Under the pieces are notes generated by a model that saw only the letters and a program-made list of their open reading frames with translations, had not been told where the DNA came from and made no database searches. From the NCBI GenBank assembly GCA_026874595.1, contig CM049309.1:25359033-25423032 (forward strand): a DNA stretch of 64,000 bases, in the 5' to 3' direction. The position numbers and the translations under genes were made by a program. Origin of the DNA: Sipunculus nudus. Its lineage: Eukaryota; Annelida; Sipuncula; Golfingiida; Sipunculidae. Each line of letters begins with the position of its first letter. The first letter of the stretch is position 1. Of the stretch, positions 11,226 to 23,207 are shown piece after piece.

Positions 11226-12350
11226 TCAGAAAGCCATAATCTGACCCTGACCACTGACCAGAATATCATTACCTGATGCTAGCATACTGACTAGTACATC
11301 ATAACCAGATGCTGGCATACTGACCAGAATATCATTACCTGATGCTGGCATACTGACCAGAATATCATAATTTGATGCTGGCATACTGACCAGAACATCA
11401 TAACCTGATGCTGGCATACTGACCAGAATATCATAACCTGATGCTTGCATACTGACCAGAATATCATAACCTGATGCTGGCATACTGACCAGAACATCAT
11501 AACCTGATGATGGCATACTGACCAAAATTTAATAAACTGATGCTGGCATACTGACCAGAACATCATAATCTGATCTGGCATACTGACCAGAATATCATAA
11601 ACTGATGCTGGCATACTGACCAGAACATCATAACCTGATGCTGGCATACTGACCAGAATATAATAACCTGATGCTTGCATACTGACCAGTATATCATTAC
11701 CTGATGCTAGCTTACTGACCAGAATATCATAACCTGATGTTTCCATACTTACCAGAATATCATTACCTGATGCTTGCATACTGACCAGAATATCATAACC
11801 TAATGCTTGCATACTGATCAAAACATCATAACCTGATGTTGGCATACTGACTAGTACATCATAACTTGATGCTTGCATACTGACCAGAACATCATAACCT
11901 GATGCTGGCATACTGACCAGAATATCATAACCTGATGCTGGCATACTGACTAGAATATCATTACCTGATGCTGGCATACTGACCAGAACATCATTACCTG
12001 ATGCTGGCATACTGACCAGAATATTATTACCTGATGCTGGCATACTGACCAGAATATCATTACTTGATCGCGCATACTGACCAGAACATCATAACCTGAT
12101 GCTTGCATACTGACCAGTATATCATTACCTGAAGCTTGCATACTGACCAGAACATCATAACCTAATGCTAGCTTACTGACCAGAACGTCATAACCTGATG
12201 ATGCATACTGACCAGAACATCATAACCTGATCTGGCATACTGACCAGAATATCATTAACTGATGCTGGCATACTGCCCAGAACATCATAACCTGCCGTAG
12301 CATACTGACCAGAATATCATTATCTGATGCTGGCATACTGCCCAGAATAT
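11226..12350. repeat. 33-bp minisatellite, left arm
   Basis: About 34 tandem copies of a 33-bp unit containing CTGACCAGAATATCAT and CCTGATGCTGGCATA. Because 33 is a multiple of 3, minus-strand frames stay open for up to 250 codons (11291-12043) and read as an 11-residue repeat. Two frames are open at once, which argues against selection for a protein. The arm is cut at 12350 by the LTR element and resumes at 15579. Confidence 0.95.
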
Positions 12351-13052
12351 TATCACCAGAGTAATAATTTTATGATAATTCAAATCATTATATTTTACCA
12401 ATTGTCATTAGATATTATAAGGTGATCAGTCCTAAGGAATGAAACAGGTATTTAGCAGACTTCTGTGCAGAATAACTTTCTAATTACAATTCAGTTTATT
12501 ATTTAACTGCCAGCTCTTTGATAAGTGTTCACAGAGAATTCATTAATAAGCATGTTCATACATTTGACTGGGTTTACTCTTAAAGTGACAGGCACAGATA
12601 AAACTAATTAATTAACAGTTTAGACTTAGGTGTTCACAGGAGGGCAAGAAAGGTGTTGAATGTATTACACAATATGTCTCGTATTAATGCTGTAAGAAAT
12701 TCCTTAATTGCAATTATTATTTTGGGCAAATGTATAAATAGAGATACTGGTTACTGAACCAGACAGTGAAGGTCAGAGCTAAAGAGAGGAGAGTTGGAGA
12801 GTTAGAGAGCTAGGAGAGAGAGACGAGACAGAAATAAGGACAGGAGTTAATACAGAGAGAGAGAGAGACAGAGAACAGAATCAGTTAAGTGGAAAATAGG
12901 GCAAACTATCAGAATATATATTTTGGACATTTGTTATTGTTAACTTTGATTAAATAAACTTGAAAGTGAATTACAGCTGGATTAAAGAATTCTTCTATCT
13001 GAGAAAATCAGCAACCTGTGAACAAAAGCACGTAAACAACTGGACGGTGATA
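12351..13052 (+). repeat. 5' LTR of the gag-only element
   Basis: 702 bp. TATAAATA lies at 12733-12740, followed by a GA-rich tract of about 100 bp (about 12775-12880) and AATAAA at 12953-12958. This is a plausible U3-R-U5 layout: TATA box, then R, then polyadenylation signal. Confidence 0.9.
12733..12740 (+). promoter_or_regulatory. TATA box in the 5' LTR
   Basis: TATAAATA about 380 bp into the LTR and about 213 bp before the AATAAA signal. The same site is at 15259-15266 in the 3' LTR. It would place the RNA start near the beginning of the GA-rich tract. Confidence 0.55.
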
Positions 13053-13171
13053 GTTGGGGAGAATCCGGCTTGCGTTCCAACTACTATTCGGTACATCTCA
13101 CACTACGCCAAGTTAACATTAATTTGACTAATTCCCCCAGATCAAATTTGGACTAATTCCCCAGCTAAAAG

Positions 13172-13885
13172 ATGCCACTCCTATGCATGATTTGGTTCCA
13201 AAAAAGAGAGCTCTGCTACAAGTGTGGATTTACATACAGCAGAGCCCATCAATGTCACTGTCCAGCTAAAGGAAAAAGATGCCACAAATGCCATCAACTG
13301 AACCACTTCGCCCGCTGCTGTTTTACACAACAGCAAAGTGCAAGAGAAGATGATGATATAACAAAATGTGGACCTGGAGACATTCATTCTGGAAGAAGTT
13401 TTGCAGCTCCCAGTCAACTACCCTTCATGGATATTTCAAACAAGGAACTTTATCAAACTTTAAATTTGAAAACTGTCGTCAATTTCGAAAATGATGCTTT
13501 GTGCATCAAGCTGAAGAAAAGAGTTAAGAAAGTTTCATCAGTTTCAGTAAATACTGTATCTGTGGAAGATGAACTGGTCAAAATTCGGTCACTTGAACTA
13601 GCAAATGAAGAGTTAGTCCAGGAAACAGAGAAACTAAATGATAGATTGGTTGTTTTGGAAAGAGAATTGGACAGATCAAAACACTACAACAATCAATTAG
13701 AAAGAAATGCTGACATTCAAGAAGGGTTGATAAATGAACTTACCAAAAAATTGAAATCCCATATTAAAACCATAAGACAGTTAGATCAGCTACTAGCACC
13801 TCATGTCAATAATATATCAGTTGAGGGAGGAAGAGGTCACTACCAAAGACAGAATTTTAATAGGCAAAGAAAGTGTAAAATATAA
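13172..13885 (+). CDS. Gag-like protein: two zinc knuckles plus coiled coil
   Basis: 237 codons. The ATG follows an in-frame TAA by one codon, so the start is well defined. Residues 15-50 hold two cysteine/histidine knuckles (CYKC...H..C and CHKC...H...CC), matching the nucleocapsid of Ty3/gypsy gag proteins. Residues of about 125-210 form a charged, heptad-like segment rich in E, L, K and N that should be a coiled coil. The C-terminus is basic and rich in Q, R and N. No capsid-type domain precedes the knuckles, so this is only the RNA-binding end of a gag joined to a coiled coil. It may package the element RNA into a partner's particles (inference). The stop codon at 13883-13885 is followed in frame by a cysteine-rich stretch, described separately. 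Confidence 0.75.
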   Translation: MPLLCMIWFQKRELCYKCGFTYSRAHQCHCPAKGKRCHKCHQLNHFARCCFTQQQSAREDDDITKCGPGDIHSGRSFAAPSQLPFMDISNKELYQTLNLKTVVNFENDALCIKLKKRVKKVSSVSVNTVSVEDELVKIRSLELANEELVQETEKLNDRLVVLERELDRSKHYNNQLERNADIQEGLINELTKKLKSHIKTIRQLDQLLAPHVNNISVEGGRGHYQRQNFNRQRKCKI

Positions 13886-14020
13886 AAGTGTAAAAATAGG
13901 GTCCAACATTGTGAAATGTGCGGTAGATCCATAAGAAACAATTTTTGTAATATCTGTAAAGCAGAAACAAATGAATGTACCTTTTGCATGTATATTGTAA
14001 ACAGTGATGACGGAGAGTAA
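13886..14020 (+). other. In-frame cysteine-rich extension behind the gag stop codon
   Basis: After the TAA at 13883-13885 the same frame stays open for 44 codons and then stops at 14018-14020. It encodes three C-x-x-C pairs (CEMC, CNIC, CTFC) spaced about 9 and 6 residues apart, like a zinc-binding module. The codons around the stop are an imperfect 15-bp tandem duplication (AAAGTGTAAAATATA and AAAGTGTAAAAATAG). Either the duplication created a premature stop in this copy, or the module is reached by readthrough. The sequence alone cannot decide. Confidence 0.5.
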
Positions 14021-14876
14021 ATCCCTAGTATAATAGGCAATAGTATATACCATCTATTTAAAATATATACCATAGTATATATCATGTCTTATTTTTGCAA
14101 TAATAGTCCAGTGTGTTTATTACAATATACATGTATAGGGAATGTATATACTGACTTGTAAAGACTTATGCCTTTTGGCACAAAATTGAGAAAAGAAAAT
14201 GGATAGGTTTACATGGTTATTGGTAGTAATGAAGTATAAAAACTAATTAACACAATGATGAAGACTTGCCTGAGTAGAAAATTAACGTATATTTGCTTAA
14301 TTTAATTGCACTTGGTGCTATTACTTTGTTCCAGCTTGTACTTTCACAAATTCTGGATGCATATTATTTAGCTCACTTATTTCATTTCACTCAAAGTGAT
14401 CACTGCCTTGAATTTGTCTTTTATCTATATTCATATGTCATTTTATTTATAAAAATTAAGGATCCAACAGTTAGGACTAAATTATTAGATAAAAGGCAAA
14501 ATCTCTGGCAGGTCCATTGTTTTACAAAATTAGAATCATGTCAATCATGCACTTCATCTCACGAACCAAATGTATGCATCACTGAACAAACGAAAGGGGC
14601 AATGGCATGTTCTCATACTTTGTTATTTTAGTTTTTGTTCATTTTACTATGTCAGAATATTCACTTTGATTGTATGTAGCATATTTACTATGTTGATGAG
14701 GATGATTATACTTGTTTTTACATTAATCCTATTATATCAAATTCAAGTGTTTCCATGTGATGTACGTTTAAATTAATGACGGCTAAGGTAATTTATATTG
14801 TGTAATTCTAACAATATAGTATATTTTTGTTGTTTGTTTTGACTCAGGAGAGTCAATTTCTTGACGGAAGGGCAAC
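14021..14876 (+). other. AT-rich 3' part of the gag-only element
   Basis: No RT, integrase or protease motif is seen in any frame. A 112-codon frame (14293-14631) starts with a hydrophobic stretch resembling a signal or membrane segment, but base composition alone can produce this in AT-rich DNA. The last bases before the 3' LTR, GACGGAAGGGCAAC, are a weak polypurine tract candidate. Confidence 0.45.
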
Positions 14877-15578
14877 TATCACCAGAGTAATAATTTTATG
14901 ATAATTCAAATCATTATATTTTACCAATTGTCATTAGATATTATAAGGTGATCAGTCCTAAGGAATGAAACAGGTATTTAGCAGACTTCTGTGCAGAATA
15001 ACTTTCTAATTACAATTCAGTTTATTATTTAACTGCCAGCTCTTTGATAAGTGTTCACAGAGAATTCATTAATAAGCATGTTCATACATTTGACTGGGTT
15101 TACTCTTAAAGTGACAGGCACAGATAAAACTAATTAATTAACAGTTTAGACTTAGGTGTTCACAGGAGGACAAGAAAGGTGTTGAATGTATTACACAATA
15201 TGTCTCGTATTAATGCTGTAAGAAATTCCTTAATTGCAATTATTATTTTGGGCAAATGTATAAATAGAGATACTGGTTACTGAACCAGACAGTGAAGGTC
15301 AGAGCTAAAGAGAGGAGAGTTGGAGAGTTAGAGAGCTAGGAGAGAGAGACGAGACAGAAATAAGGACAGGAGTTAATACAGAGAGAGAGAGAGACAGAGA
15401 ACAGAATCAGTTAAGTGGAAAATAGGGCAAACTATCAGAATATATATTTTGGACATTTGTTATTGTTAACTTTGATTAAATAAACTTGAAAGTGAATTAC
15501 ATCTGGATTAAAGAATTCTTCTATCTGAGAAAATCAGCATCCTGTGAACAAAAGCACGTAAACAACTGGACGGTGATA
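14877..15578 (+). repeat. 3' LTR of the gag-only element
   Basis: 702 bp, same ends as the 5' copy, with TATAAATA at 15259-15266 and AATAAA at 15479-15484. It is followed by the ATAT target duplication and then the minisatellite. Confidence 0.9.
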
Positions 15579-16533
15579 ATATCATTACCTGATGCATGCA
15601 TACTGACCAGAACATCATTACCTGATGCTTGCATACTAACCAGAACATCACAACCTGATGCTAGCTGACTGACCAGAATATCATAACCTGATGCTTGCAT
15701 ACTGACCAGAATATCATTACCTGATGCTTGCATACTAACCAGTCATAACCTGATGCTGGCATACTGACCAGAATATCATAAACTGATGCTGGCATACTGA
15801 CCAGAACATCATAACCTAATGCTAGCATACTGACCAGAACGTCATAACCTGATGATGCATACTGACCAGAACATCATAACCTAATGCTGGCTTACTGACC
15901 AGAACGTCATAACCTGATGATGCATACTGACCAGAATACCATAACCTGATGCTTGCATACTGACCAGAACATCATAACCTGATGCTTGCATACTGACCAG
16001 AATATCATTACCTGATGCTTGCATACTAACCAGAACATCACAACCTGATGCTAGCTGACTGACCAGAATATCATAACCTGATGCTTGCATACTGACCAGA
16101 ATATCATTACCTGATGCTTGCATACTAACCAGAACATCACAACCTGATGCTGGCATACTGACCAGAATATCATAAACTGATGCTGGCATACTGACCAGAA
16201 CATCATAACCTAATGCTAGCATACTGACCAGAACGTCATAACCTGATGATGCATACTGACCAGAACATCATAACCTAATGCTAGCTTACTGACCAGAACG
16301 TCATAACCTGATGATGCATACTGACCAGAATTTCATAACCTGATGCTTGCATACTGACCAGAATATTATTACCTGATGCTTGCATACTAACCACAACATC
16401 ATAACCTGATGCTAGCTTACTGACCAGAATATCATTACCTGATGCTTGCATACTAACCAGAACATAACCTTATGCTAGTTGACTGACCAGAACGTCATAA
16501 CCTGATGGTGCATACTGACCAAAACATCATTAC
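15579..16533. repeat. 33-bp minisatellite, right arm
   Basis: Continuation of the array at 11226-12350, about 29 copies with more variant and shortened units (for example 27-30-bp units with TGATGATGCATACTG). Blocks of several units recur (about 15840-16060 and 16180-16400), showing local higher-order duplication. The 113-codon minus-strand frame is a repeat by-product. Confidence 0.95.
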
Positions 16534-16744
16534 CAAAAGCTCCAGTATCTGAACAACTAAAGCATTGATCACTATGATTCTTGGCATGCATTTTGATCAT
16601 GGAGAGTATCATCAGTTCCCACAGATTGGTGGCGCCACCTTAATTTTTACTAATTTTTACACAATTTTTTCACTTTTTTTGAGACCTTCAAAGATGTGGT
16701 TGTCCTTTTACGTAGTGCCATCTGTTTTTTTTTTCAAGTTGTTG
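16534..16744 (+). repeat. Single fragment of the 337-bp repeat family
   Basis: It matches the part of the 41.2-42.8 kb tandem unit around GATTCTTGGCATGC and GATCATGGAG, and carries a perfect GGTGGCGCCACC at 16628-16639. It is followed by a T-rich tail. Confidence 0.6.
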
Positions 16745-19481
16745 TGAGCTTATGCGATGGTGTGGCGTTGTCCGGCGTCCGTCGTCTGTACGTTAACCCA
16801 TACTATCTTGAAAACGGCAAGATTTAGCATCACTAAATTTTATGCATAAAATTAGTCATCTAAAAAACTCTATCGGGTTTTGCTTATTTTTTTTTATAGG
16901 GAAAAAGCTAAATAAGCTTTAATAAATCTTCTTCTCCGATTCTGTTCAGCCAAATTGTCCAATATTTTAAAGAAATGATTCCTGGAACAATCTCTCTCAA
17001 GTTTGTTCAAACGGTTTTAGTTCGGTGATTTTTGGCCAAGTTACAGGAAGTTGAACTTAGTCATCTGTCCAAAAAAGCATACTAAAATTACAATCTCAGA
17101 AATGGCTTGAGCTATCATCACCAAATTTTATGCCACTGTTGGTCACATGAGTCATATCTGAAATTGAGGTATTGGTGGCGCCACCTGCATCGGCCTTTTT
17201 TGTACGGGGGTCATCAGTGCCCGTATCATACAGACAGCTACAAATAACTTCTTCTCTGAAACAAAATGGCCAAATTGTTTAATATCGCACAGAAATGATC
17301 CTAGGGTAGTGCTTTCTGAAGTTTGTTCAAATGGTCTCAGTTCAGTGACTTTTGGCTAAGTTATGGGAAGCTGAATTTAGTCATATGCCTTAACAGCCCA
17401 TTTTAGCTAAGTGGCTACAAAAATCTTCCTCAAAAACCACTTGGCCAAATTCTTAAATCTCACACATTAATTATCCTTTGATGTTGATAATTCAAGTTTG
17501 TTCAAATGGTCTCAGTTCAGTGACTTTTGGCTGAGTTATGGGAAGCTGAATTTAGTCATATGCCATAACAGCCCATGTTAGCTAAGTGGCTACAAAAATC
17601 TTCTTCTCAAAAACCACTGGGCCAAATTCTTAAATCTCACACATTAATTATCCTTAGATGTTGATAATTCAAGTTTGTTCAAATGGTCTCAGTTCAGTGA
17701 CTTTTGGCTGAGTTATGGGAAGTTGAATTTAGTCATATGCCATAACAGCCCATGTTAGCTAAGTGGCTACAAAAATCTTCTTCTCAAAAACCACCAGGCC
17801 AAATTCTTAAATCTCACACATTAACTATCCATAGATGTTGATAATTCAAGTTTGTTTTAATGGTTTTGATTCAATGATTTTTCGCTGAGTTATTGGAAGC
17901 TGAACTTTGCCATTTTGCTGTATTTTCCCATATGAGTTATAAACCTACAAAACATTTTTCGACTGATGATGATACTGAGGCTAGTTTGTTTAATATTTTG
18001 CAAGAATAATTCCCTGAATCATTCTTATAATAATTGTCTTTTATCGTTCAAAAAAATGAATTTTGGCTGAATTATAAAGATTGAATTGAGTCATTTTACC
18101 AAATATGTTAGCTGTGTGAAGCAGATACATCTAGCCTAGCACCAGTTTATCAGCATCCATTACATCATGCCTCTAGACATTTAGATTTCAGGTTATCTAT
18201 GGAAAATATTGACAAGAATGTTTTTTAAAAGCTTTTAAAAAATGTAGATTTATGACATTACATATCATCTGTACAATAACTCCTAATTTCTCAGGAATAG
18301 CAGGAGCTACCATCCCCAAATGTTATGCAATTATCTGTCTCATATTAAATGTTGATGGATTCAGCTTATTTTTGCTATCTGCATTTACTTAGATTTTACA
18401 AGGAAAAAGCTGAAAAAAACTGTTAAAAGTCTTCTTCTTGTAAAAAGTCCAGCCAAATTGTTCAATATTTTACAGAAATGATCCCAGAGGTGAGCCCTCT
18501 CAAGTTTGTTCAAATGGTTTGTGTTGGATAAATTTAAGCAGAGTTACATAACAGGCCAAGATTGTGTATGTTTCTTGAATAGGTTGAGAAACTGCCAACT
18601 GTTTCAGATTTGGCAACAGATCAAGAGTTCATTCAGTGCAGCCAAATATAGGTCAACAGTTCAATCAGTGCAGCCAAGCACAAGACATGTGATCACCTCA
18701 TGGGCAGCATCTGATCATCTCATGGGTAGCATGTGATCACCTCATGAGTATCATGTGATCACCTCATGGGTGTTATGCCCCTCAGGGCTGCATATGGAGC
18801 CAATCTGTGAGCTAATGCAATTGTGTGGCTACTATTTCAGATTTGGCAATAGGCAAAAGGTCAGCCTGGATTTATTTATAGCTTTGGCAGACTGCCAACT
18901 GTGTCAGATTATGCAACAGGTTAAGAGTTCATTCAGTGCAGCCAGGTACAGGTCAAAAGTTCACTCAGTCTGGCCAGGTGCAGGTCAAGAGTTCACTCAG
19001 TGCAGTAGCCTGAGCCAGTAATTCGTCACAGTACACTCAGGGCAACAGCCTTTCCGCCTAAGCCTGGTCAGCCCCGTGCATCAGACTCTAGGTAAGTTTG
19101 ATGTATTGGCCTGATATTCTGACCTGTCTATGTGTCTTTAATGGCTTTCTCGTTCACAAGACATCTACAAAGACTTTTGCAAAGTGTATTTGCCTGCTTA
19201 ATTTTACGGAAGAATTTGATATATCAGCCTGAAGTTGGGCATATTTGTACATGTCAAATAGCTTTGTCGTATACAAGAATGGTGGTGCCACCTACAATAA
19301 TTTTTGTGTTGTGTGCACCCATGTCAGAATTTCAGCAGTGATGTTTGTGTATTGTTTCTTGTTCAAAATGTTTAGTACTTGCATTGTTCATATATATGAA
19401 AAGTAGTGGTTCAGCATTGAAGCGTTATACCTGGTGTATATCCATATGCACAGGTTCGCATTAGGCCTGTAGGCCTTGTTT
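16745..19481 (+). repeat. Long dispersed repeat, copy 1 (matches 45172-47398)
   Basis: From 17109 to 19481 it aligns with 45172-47398 at high visual similarity. Inside are three 177-bp tandem units (about 17461, 17638 and 17815), a 22-bp tandem with the palindrome GTGATCAC (about 18686-18780) and short CAGGTCAAGAGTTCA repeats. A perfect GGTGGCGCCACC is at 17174 and a TG variant at 19283. The 3' end is the near-palindrome GGCCTGTAGGCC followed by TTGTTT. The first part (16745-17108) contains GTCCGTCGTCTG and has no match in copy 2. No credible protein was found. Confidence 0.8.
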
Positions 19482-19680
19482 CAAATTTTTACACATTTTT
19501 CTTCTTTTATTTTTGGACCTTCAAATAAAACCACATCTGTTAACAGGGTACAAATCATACTCACTGGACTTGGATTCTTCTTACTTTACATCTAGGCAGG
19601 TCCACAACAAATCTCCTTCGAAACCTGAAATAATAAACTGCATTGTACCAATAACTTTAGCATTGATGACCATGAATTTG

Positions 19681-21033
19681 AGCTCAGATGACTTTCAGTC
19701 ATCTGAGCTATAGCTATCACTCTTTGTCCATCATCCATCTGTCTGTCTGGCTGTCCATTAACTGGGCACAAATTGTAACCACTGGACCTAGAAAATTCAT
19801 ACTGAAAACCAATAGAGGTCCATAAAAAATCTCCTAACAGGGCACAAATATTAACGGTTGGTCCTAGATCCTTCTAACTTGACATTCAGGGAGGTGCTTG
19901 AAAAATATCCTTAGAAACCTGAAATTAGGTCTTTGTCCGTTGTCTGTCCATCTGTCCGTCTGTAAACAGGGAGCAAATCGTAACCACTGACCTAGAATCT
20001 TTTAACTTCACATCCAGGGAGGTCCATGAAAAATCTGAAATTAGATCACTGTGACCTATATCCTCTGAGCTATGGAGCTCAAAAGTACCCCCCCCCCCCC
20101 CAGAATAATTATAAATTTGATACAAAAGCTTGAATATCTGAATAATTAATGCATTAAATTCCATTATTTTCTTCCAAGCATATTGATCATGGTGTGTTGC
20201 ATCATTTCCTGAAGACTGGTGATGCCATTCAGGCAGGTCATAGGTAAATCTGCTTGGAAACCTGAAATTAGGTCATGGTGACCTATATACTTTGAACTTT
20301 GGGCCAAAGACATGATTTCTAGCACCCTGAAAATTAGTAGAGCACAAATTGTATGTGCTGGCCCTATAATGTTCAAATGTAATATACAGGGAAGTCTTGG
20401 ACAATATCCATGTAAACCTGAAGTTTGCTCATGGTGACCTTTATTCCTGGCCAAAAACATTTTAAGCACCTAGACAGTCAGACACGGTACAACACGCTGT
20501 AAGACCTAGAATCTTCTGTCTTGACATCCAGGGATATCCTTCAAAAATGTGCATGGTCTTTTTTTAGGTCAGCTGACTACATACAAAAAGGCTGGATTTC
20601 ATGGGAATGGCTGGACATATCATATCATTGATTTTGAAGAACTTTAATTGGTACAGTTGAATGGGGATACCACCTACAAAATTTGGCATTCAGATGATAA
20701 AAATTCATTTTGTGAATCTCTTCCTAGTCAGCTTAGTGTCATGACCTATGGGTCAAATGTTCAATTAATATTTTTGAGACCTTCAAAGGGTGTGGTCATC
20801 CATTAACAGGGCACAAATCTTATCCATTACACCCTGAATCTTCCAAGTTGACATCCAGGGAGGTCAATGAAAAATCTCCTCTGAAACCTGATATTAGGTC
20901 TCTGTTACCCTCCAAGCTATGCTTCAGTTGAATGGGGATACCACCTACAAAATTTGGCATTCAGACGATAAAATTCCTTTTGTGAATATCTTCCTAGTCA
21001 GCTGAATGTGATGACCCCTTGGGTCTCTTGTTA
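19681..21033 (+). repeat. TAGCTCAG-hairpin repeat, copy a
   Basis: It opens with a perfect 13-bp stem, AGCTCAGATGACT (19681-19693) and AGTCATCTGAGCT (19697-19709), around TTC, and then a CTGTCTGTCTGGCTGTCC run. The body repeats the phrase GGGCACAAAT...AACC...GGACCTAGA about every 150-200 bp. It ends near 21033 with a decayed GACCCCTTGGGTC followed by TCTTGTT. A run of about 12 C lies near 20091. Non-coding. Confidence 0.75.
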
Positions 21034-21460
21034 TTAGCTTGTCTTAGACGAGATATATTATGGTATACCCAAGGTCTGTCAGTCTGTTCATTAAATTGTA
21101 TTGTCGCCATGATATCTTGCCATGCCTTTAATGGATATTCGCAAAACTCACAACAATAAGATACCAATACATTATCTCGCGCAGGTTTGATTTTAATCAG
21201 GTCAGAGGTCACTAGGCTCCTTTGTTGTGTTGCTGAGATAACTTACCAGGAATATAATGGATTTTTATGAACCTCACCAAAAATATTACCGATATAATAT
21301 CTCACCTACTGTGTGTTTGATTCCCAATCAAATCCATGCATATTAATAAGGCCAGGGGTCACTAGACTTTGATAGTGCAGCGATGATTTGACAAAAATCT
21401 GATGGACCTGCATGAAACTCAATGTAAATATTTATCAATAGACTTTCTCTTGTGAATTAA
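21034..21460 (+). repeat. Fragment of another hairpin-headed repeat
   Basis: It begins TTAGCTTGTCTTAGACGAG, whose CTTGTCTTAGACGAG forms a stem, followed by ATATATTATGG. Two diverged units of about 170 bp each contain GGTCACTAGRCT. It is recognised only by analogy with its neighbours. The following 21461-21950 shows no feature beyond a lone CAGGTAAGT at about 21779 that resembles a splice donor but has no open frame before it. Confidence 0.45.
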
Positions 21461-21950
21461 ATTGTGAATTACAATTGAGACATATGACAGGTGTATTATG
21501 AACTCTTGAGGTGCTACTAATTATTCTGTAAGTTTTGTTCTTAGATCTGACTCAGAAATGGAAAAAAATTAGCCTGTGGTGACTTTGATTCATTCCAAAA
21601 CCTGAAAACTGTCAGGAATCAGGCAGCAGTAATAAGAGATGCCCAAGTGAAGGGCATTACTTTATTTCAACTTTCATCATTTGATTTGACATACGGCTAA
21701 TTAGCAATGACTATGTGTCCCTTTCTTCACTAGTATAATTAGTCAGTGGTTTTGTAGAACATTTTGCAATGAACTTATCAGGTAAGTATATTGTTGTTGC
21801 TTTTCCCCCAGATGAAACATATATGCCATGCCAGTGGCTTTCTTAATGAGGCTGAATAAGGACAACAGTTAGGGAGTGTGTTCTGCATTTCTTAGTGACC
21901 CTGCCTTGGATGTAGGAGGACATGCTTATTATAACTAAATTTGGGTTTTC

Positions 21951-22122
21951 AGCTCAGCTGACTGAAAGTCAACTGAGGTATAGGTATGGCACTTTGTTTG
22001 CTGTCCATCCCTTCTTCTGGCTGTCTGGTTGTCCGTTAGCAGGGCACAAAGTGTAACCACTGGACCTAGAAACTTCTAAGGGTACATCCAGGGAGGTCAA
22101 TTAAATATTTTGTAAATCTCAT
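21951..22122 (+). repeat. TAGCTCAG-hairpin repeat, copy b, left part
   Basis: It starts with AGCTCAGCTGACT and the partner AGTCAACTGAGGT around GAA, then TCTGGTTGTCCGTTAG. It is interrupted at 22122 by retrotransposon element 2; the last 60 bases lie at 28862-28922. Confidence 0.7.
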
Positions 22123-23207
22123 TGTCACCCCTAACTTAACATGAAAACTTTACAACGGATATATCCTATAAAACAATAGGATGGGTTAACGCTCGCCACT
22201 TGATTTCATTAATCAAGAAATTAGATCCCGGTCATTACAGGTGACATTTCCAGGTTCTTTTAAGGACGTGTATAAAAATACCAGACAATCATACACCCAG
22301 ATCAGTAGAAACTATGAGACATCAGGTTAAATTCACAAATATAATTCAAGACAATACTTACAAAGACGTAGATGTAAGTGTGTGTGCGTTGATGTGTCAA
22401 TGCGACAGTCCTTCACATTAAAAATACAGGATATTTACCGAGTCCGTGGTTTGTATAAAAAAAAAACCATAAAGTCCAGTTCCTTCAGAGATCTCTGGTT
22501 ACTGTTTAGTGTAGAATCTAGCGTATGGTTAGTACCATATAGATCTAGTCTTTCTGAGTTTAGCGATCTTCAACTGATCTTGCTTGTCTTTGTTTACGTA
22601 TAGCTTAGAGTCCTTGACCTTGCTCGTGTAGCAATGGTTTCTCGGCTTACGGCGGTTATGTATCTAGGTCAAGCTGAACTAGGCCGGCAGGTGACGAGCG
22701 CGCTCTCTCTATATCGCCAATACGAAGCTCTTTCGGCAGCACGGCTGAGTTCTTATGAGCTGGGTCCTTGCTTCATGTAGAAGCTTGCTTCTATGCCGTT
22801 CCTGGCGTTTCAATGTTCCTACTCCCGTTCGTGCGTGCTGCCACCTCAAGCTTCAAGACCCAACTGAAGGCAGCTTCCAGCGTCTCTCCCTGAACTCTGA
22901 CGTCACAATCATCGTCACAATACGGTGATCCGGTTCTCTGATTGGCTTATGGCTCAAGTGTCCCATATAAGGTTATATGTGACCTGGTTTGACTGCTAGC
23001 GTCACCTTGGCGACCCACATACCAGAATTAATACACTCAATGCGTGACACAGATAAAATCAGCTGATAGCCGATGGGATTTCATATATATACAATCAAGA
23101 CCTGTCAACGCTTTAGGAAGACGCTTCACGTCAATATCAATAGAGAACAGACTTCGTTAAACTATGATACAAAACACCGTACATATTGTCACCGATTTCT
23201 GGTGACA
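22123..23207 (-). repeat. Element 2 LTR, 3' copy
   Basis: 1,085 bp, TGTCACC...GGTGACA. It contains the same CRE, CCAAT and CArG-like sites as the 5' copy (22898-22905, 22941-22945, 22963-22972) and an A run of 10. Confidence 0.93.

Larger units (their letters stand above)
12351..15578 (+). mobile_element. Compact gag-only LTR retrotransposon with TATCACC/GGTGATA ends
   Basis: Two 702-bp direct repeats flank a 1,824-bp internal region. LTR termini are TATCACC and GGTGATA, a perfect 7-bp inverted pair that is not TG...CA. The 4-bp target duplication ATAT (12347-12350 and 15579-15582) restores the minisatellite unit exactly. The LTRs differ at about three positions (for example GGAGGGC against GGAGGAC), so the insertion is recent. 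The interior encodes one gag-like zinc-knuckle protein and has no protease, RT or integrase. Replication would need enzymes from a partner element. Insect errantiviruses such as 17.6 and 297 also have non-TG/CA ends and 4-bp duplications at ATAT-like sites, which is a parallel and not proof of kinship. Confidence 0.88.

Noticed and set aside
11226-12141. Minus-strand ORFs of 63-250 codons as a repetitive protein gene
   Set aside because: A 33-bp period keeps frames open automatically, and overlapping frames are open at the same time.
14293-14776. Possible env-like membrane protein in the gag-only LTR element
   Set aside because: The hydrophobic start can arise from AT-rich DNA; there is no cleavage site, cysteine pattern or second membrane segment to support an envelope.
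21779-21788. CAGGTAAGT as a splice donor
   Set aside because: No open coding frame precedes it, and similar AGGTAAGTTT sites occur inside dispersed repeats (about 19090 and 46998).
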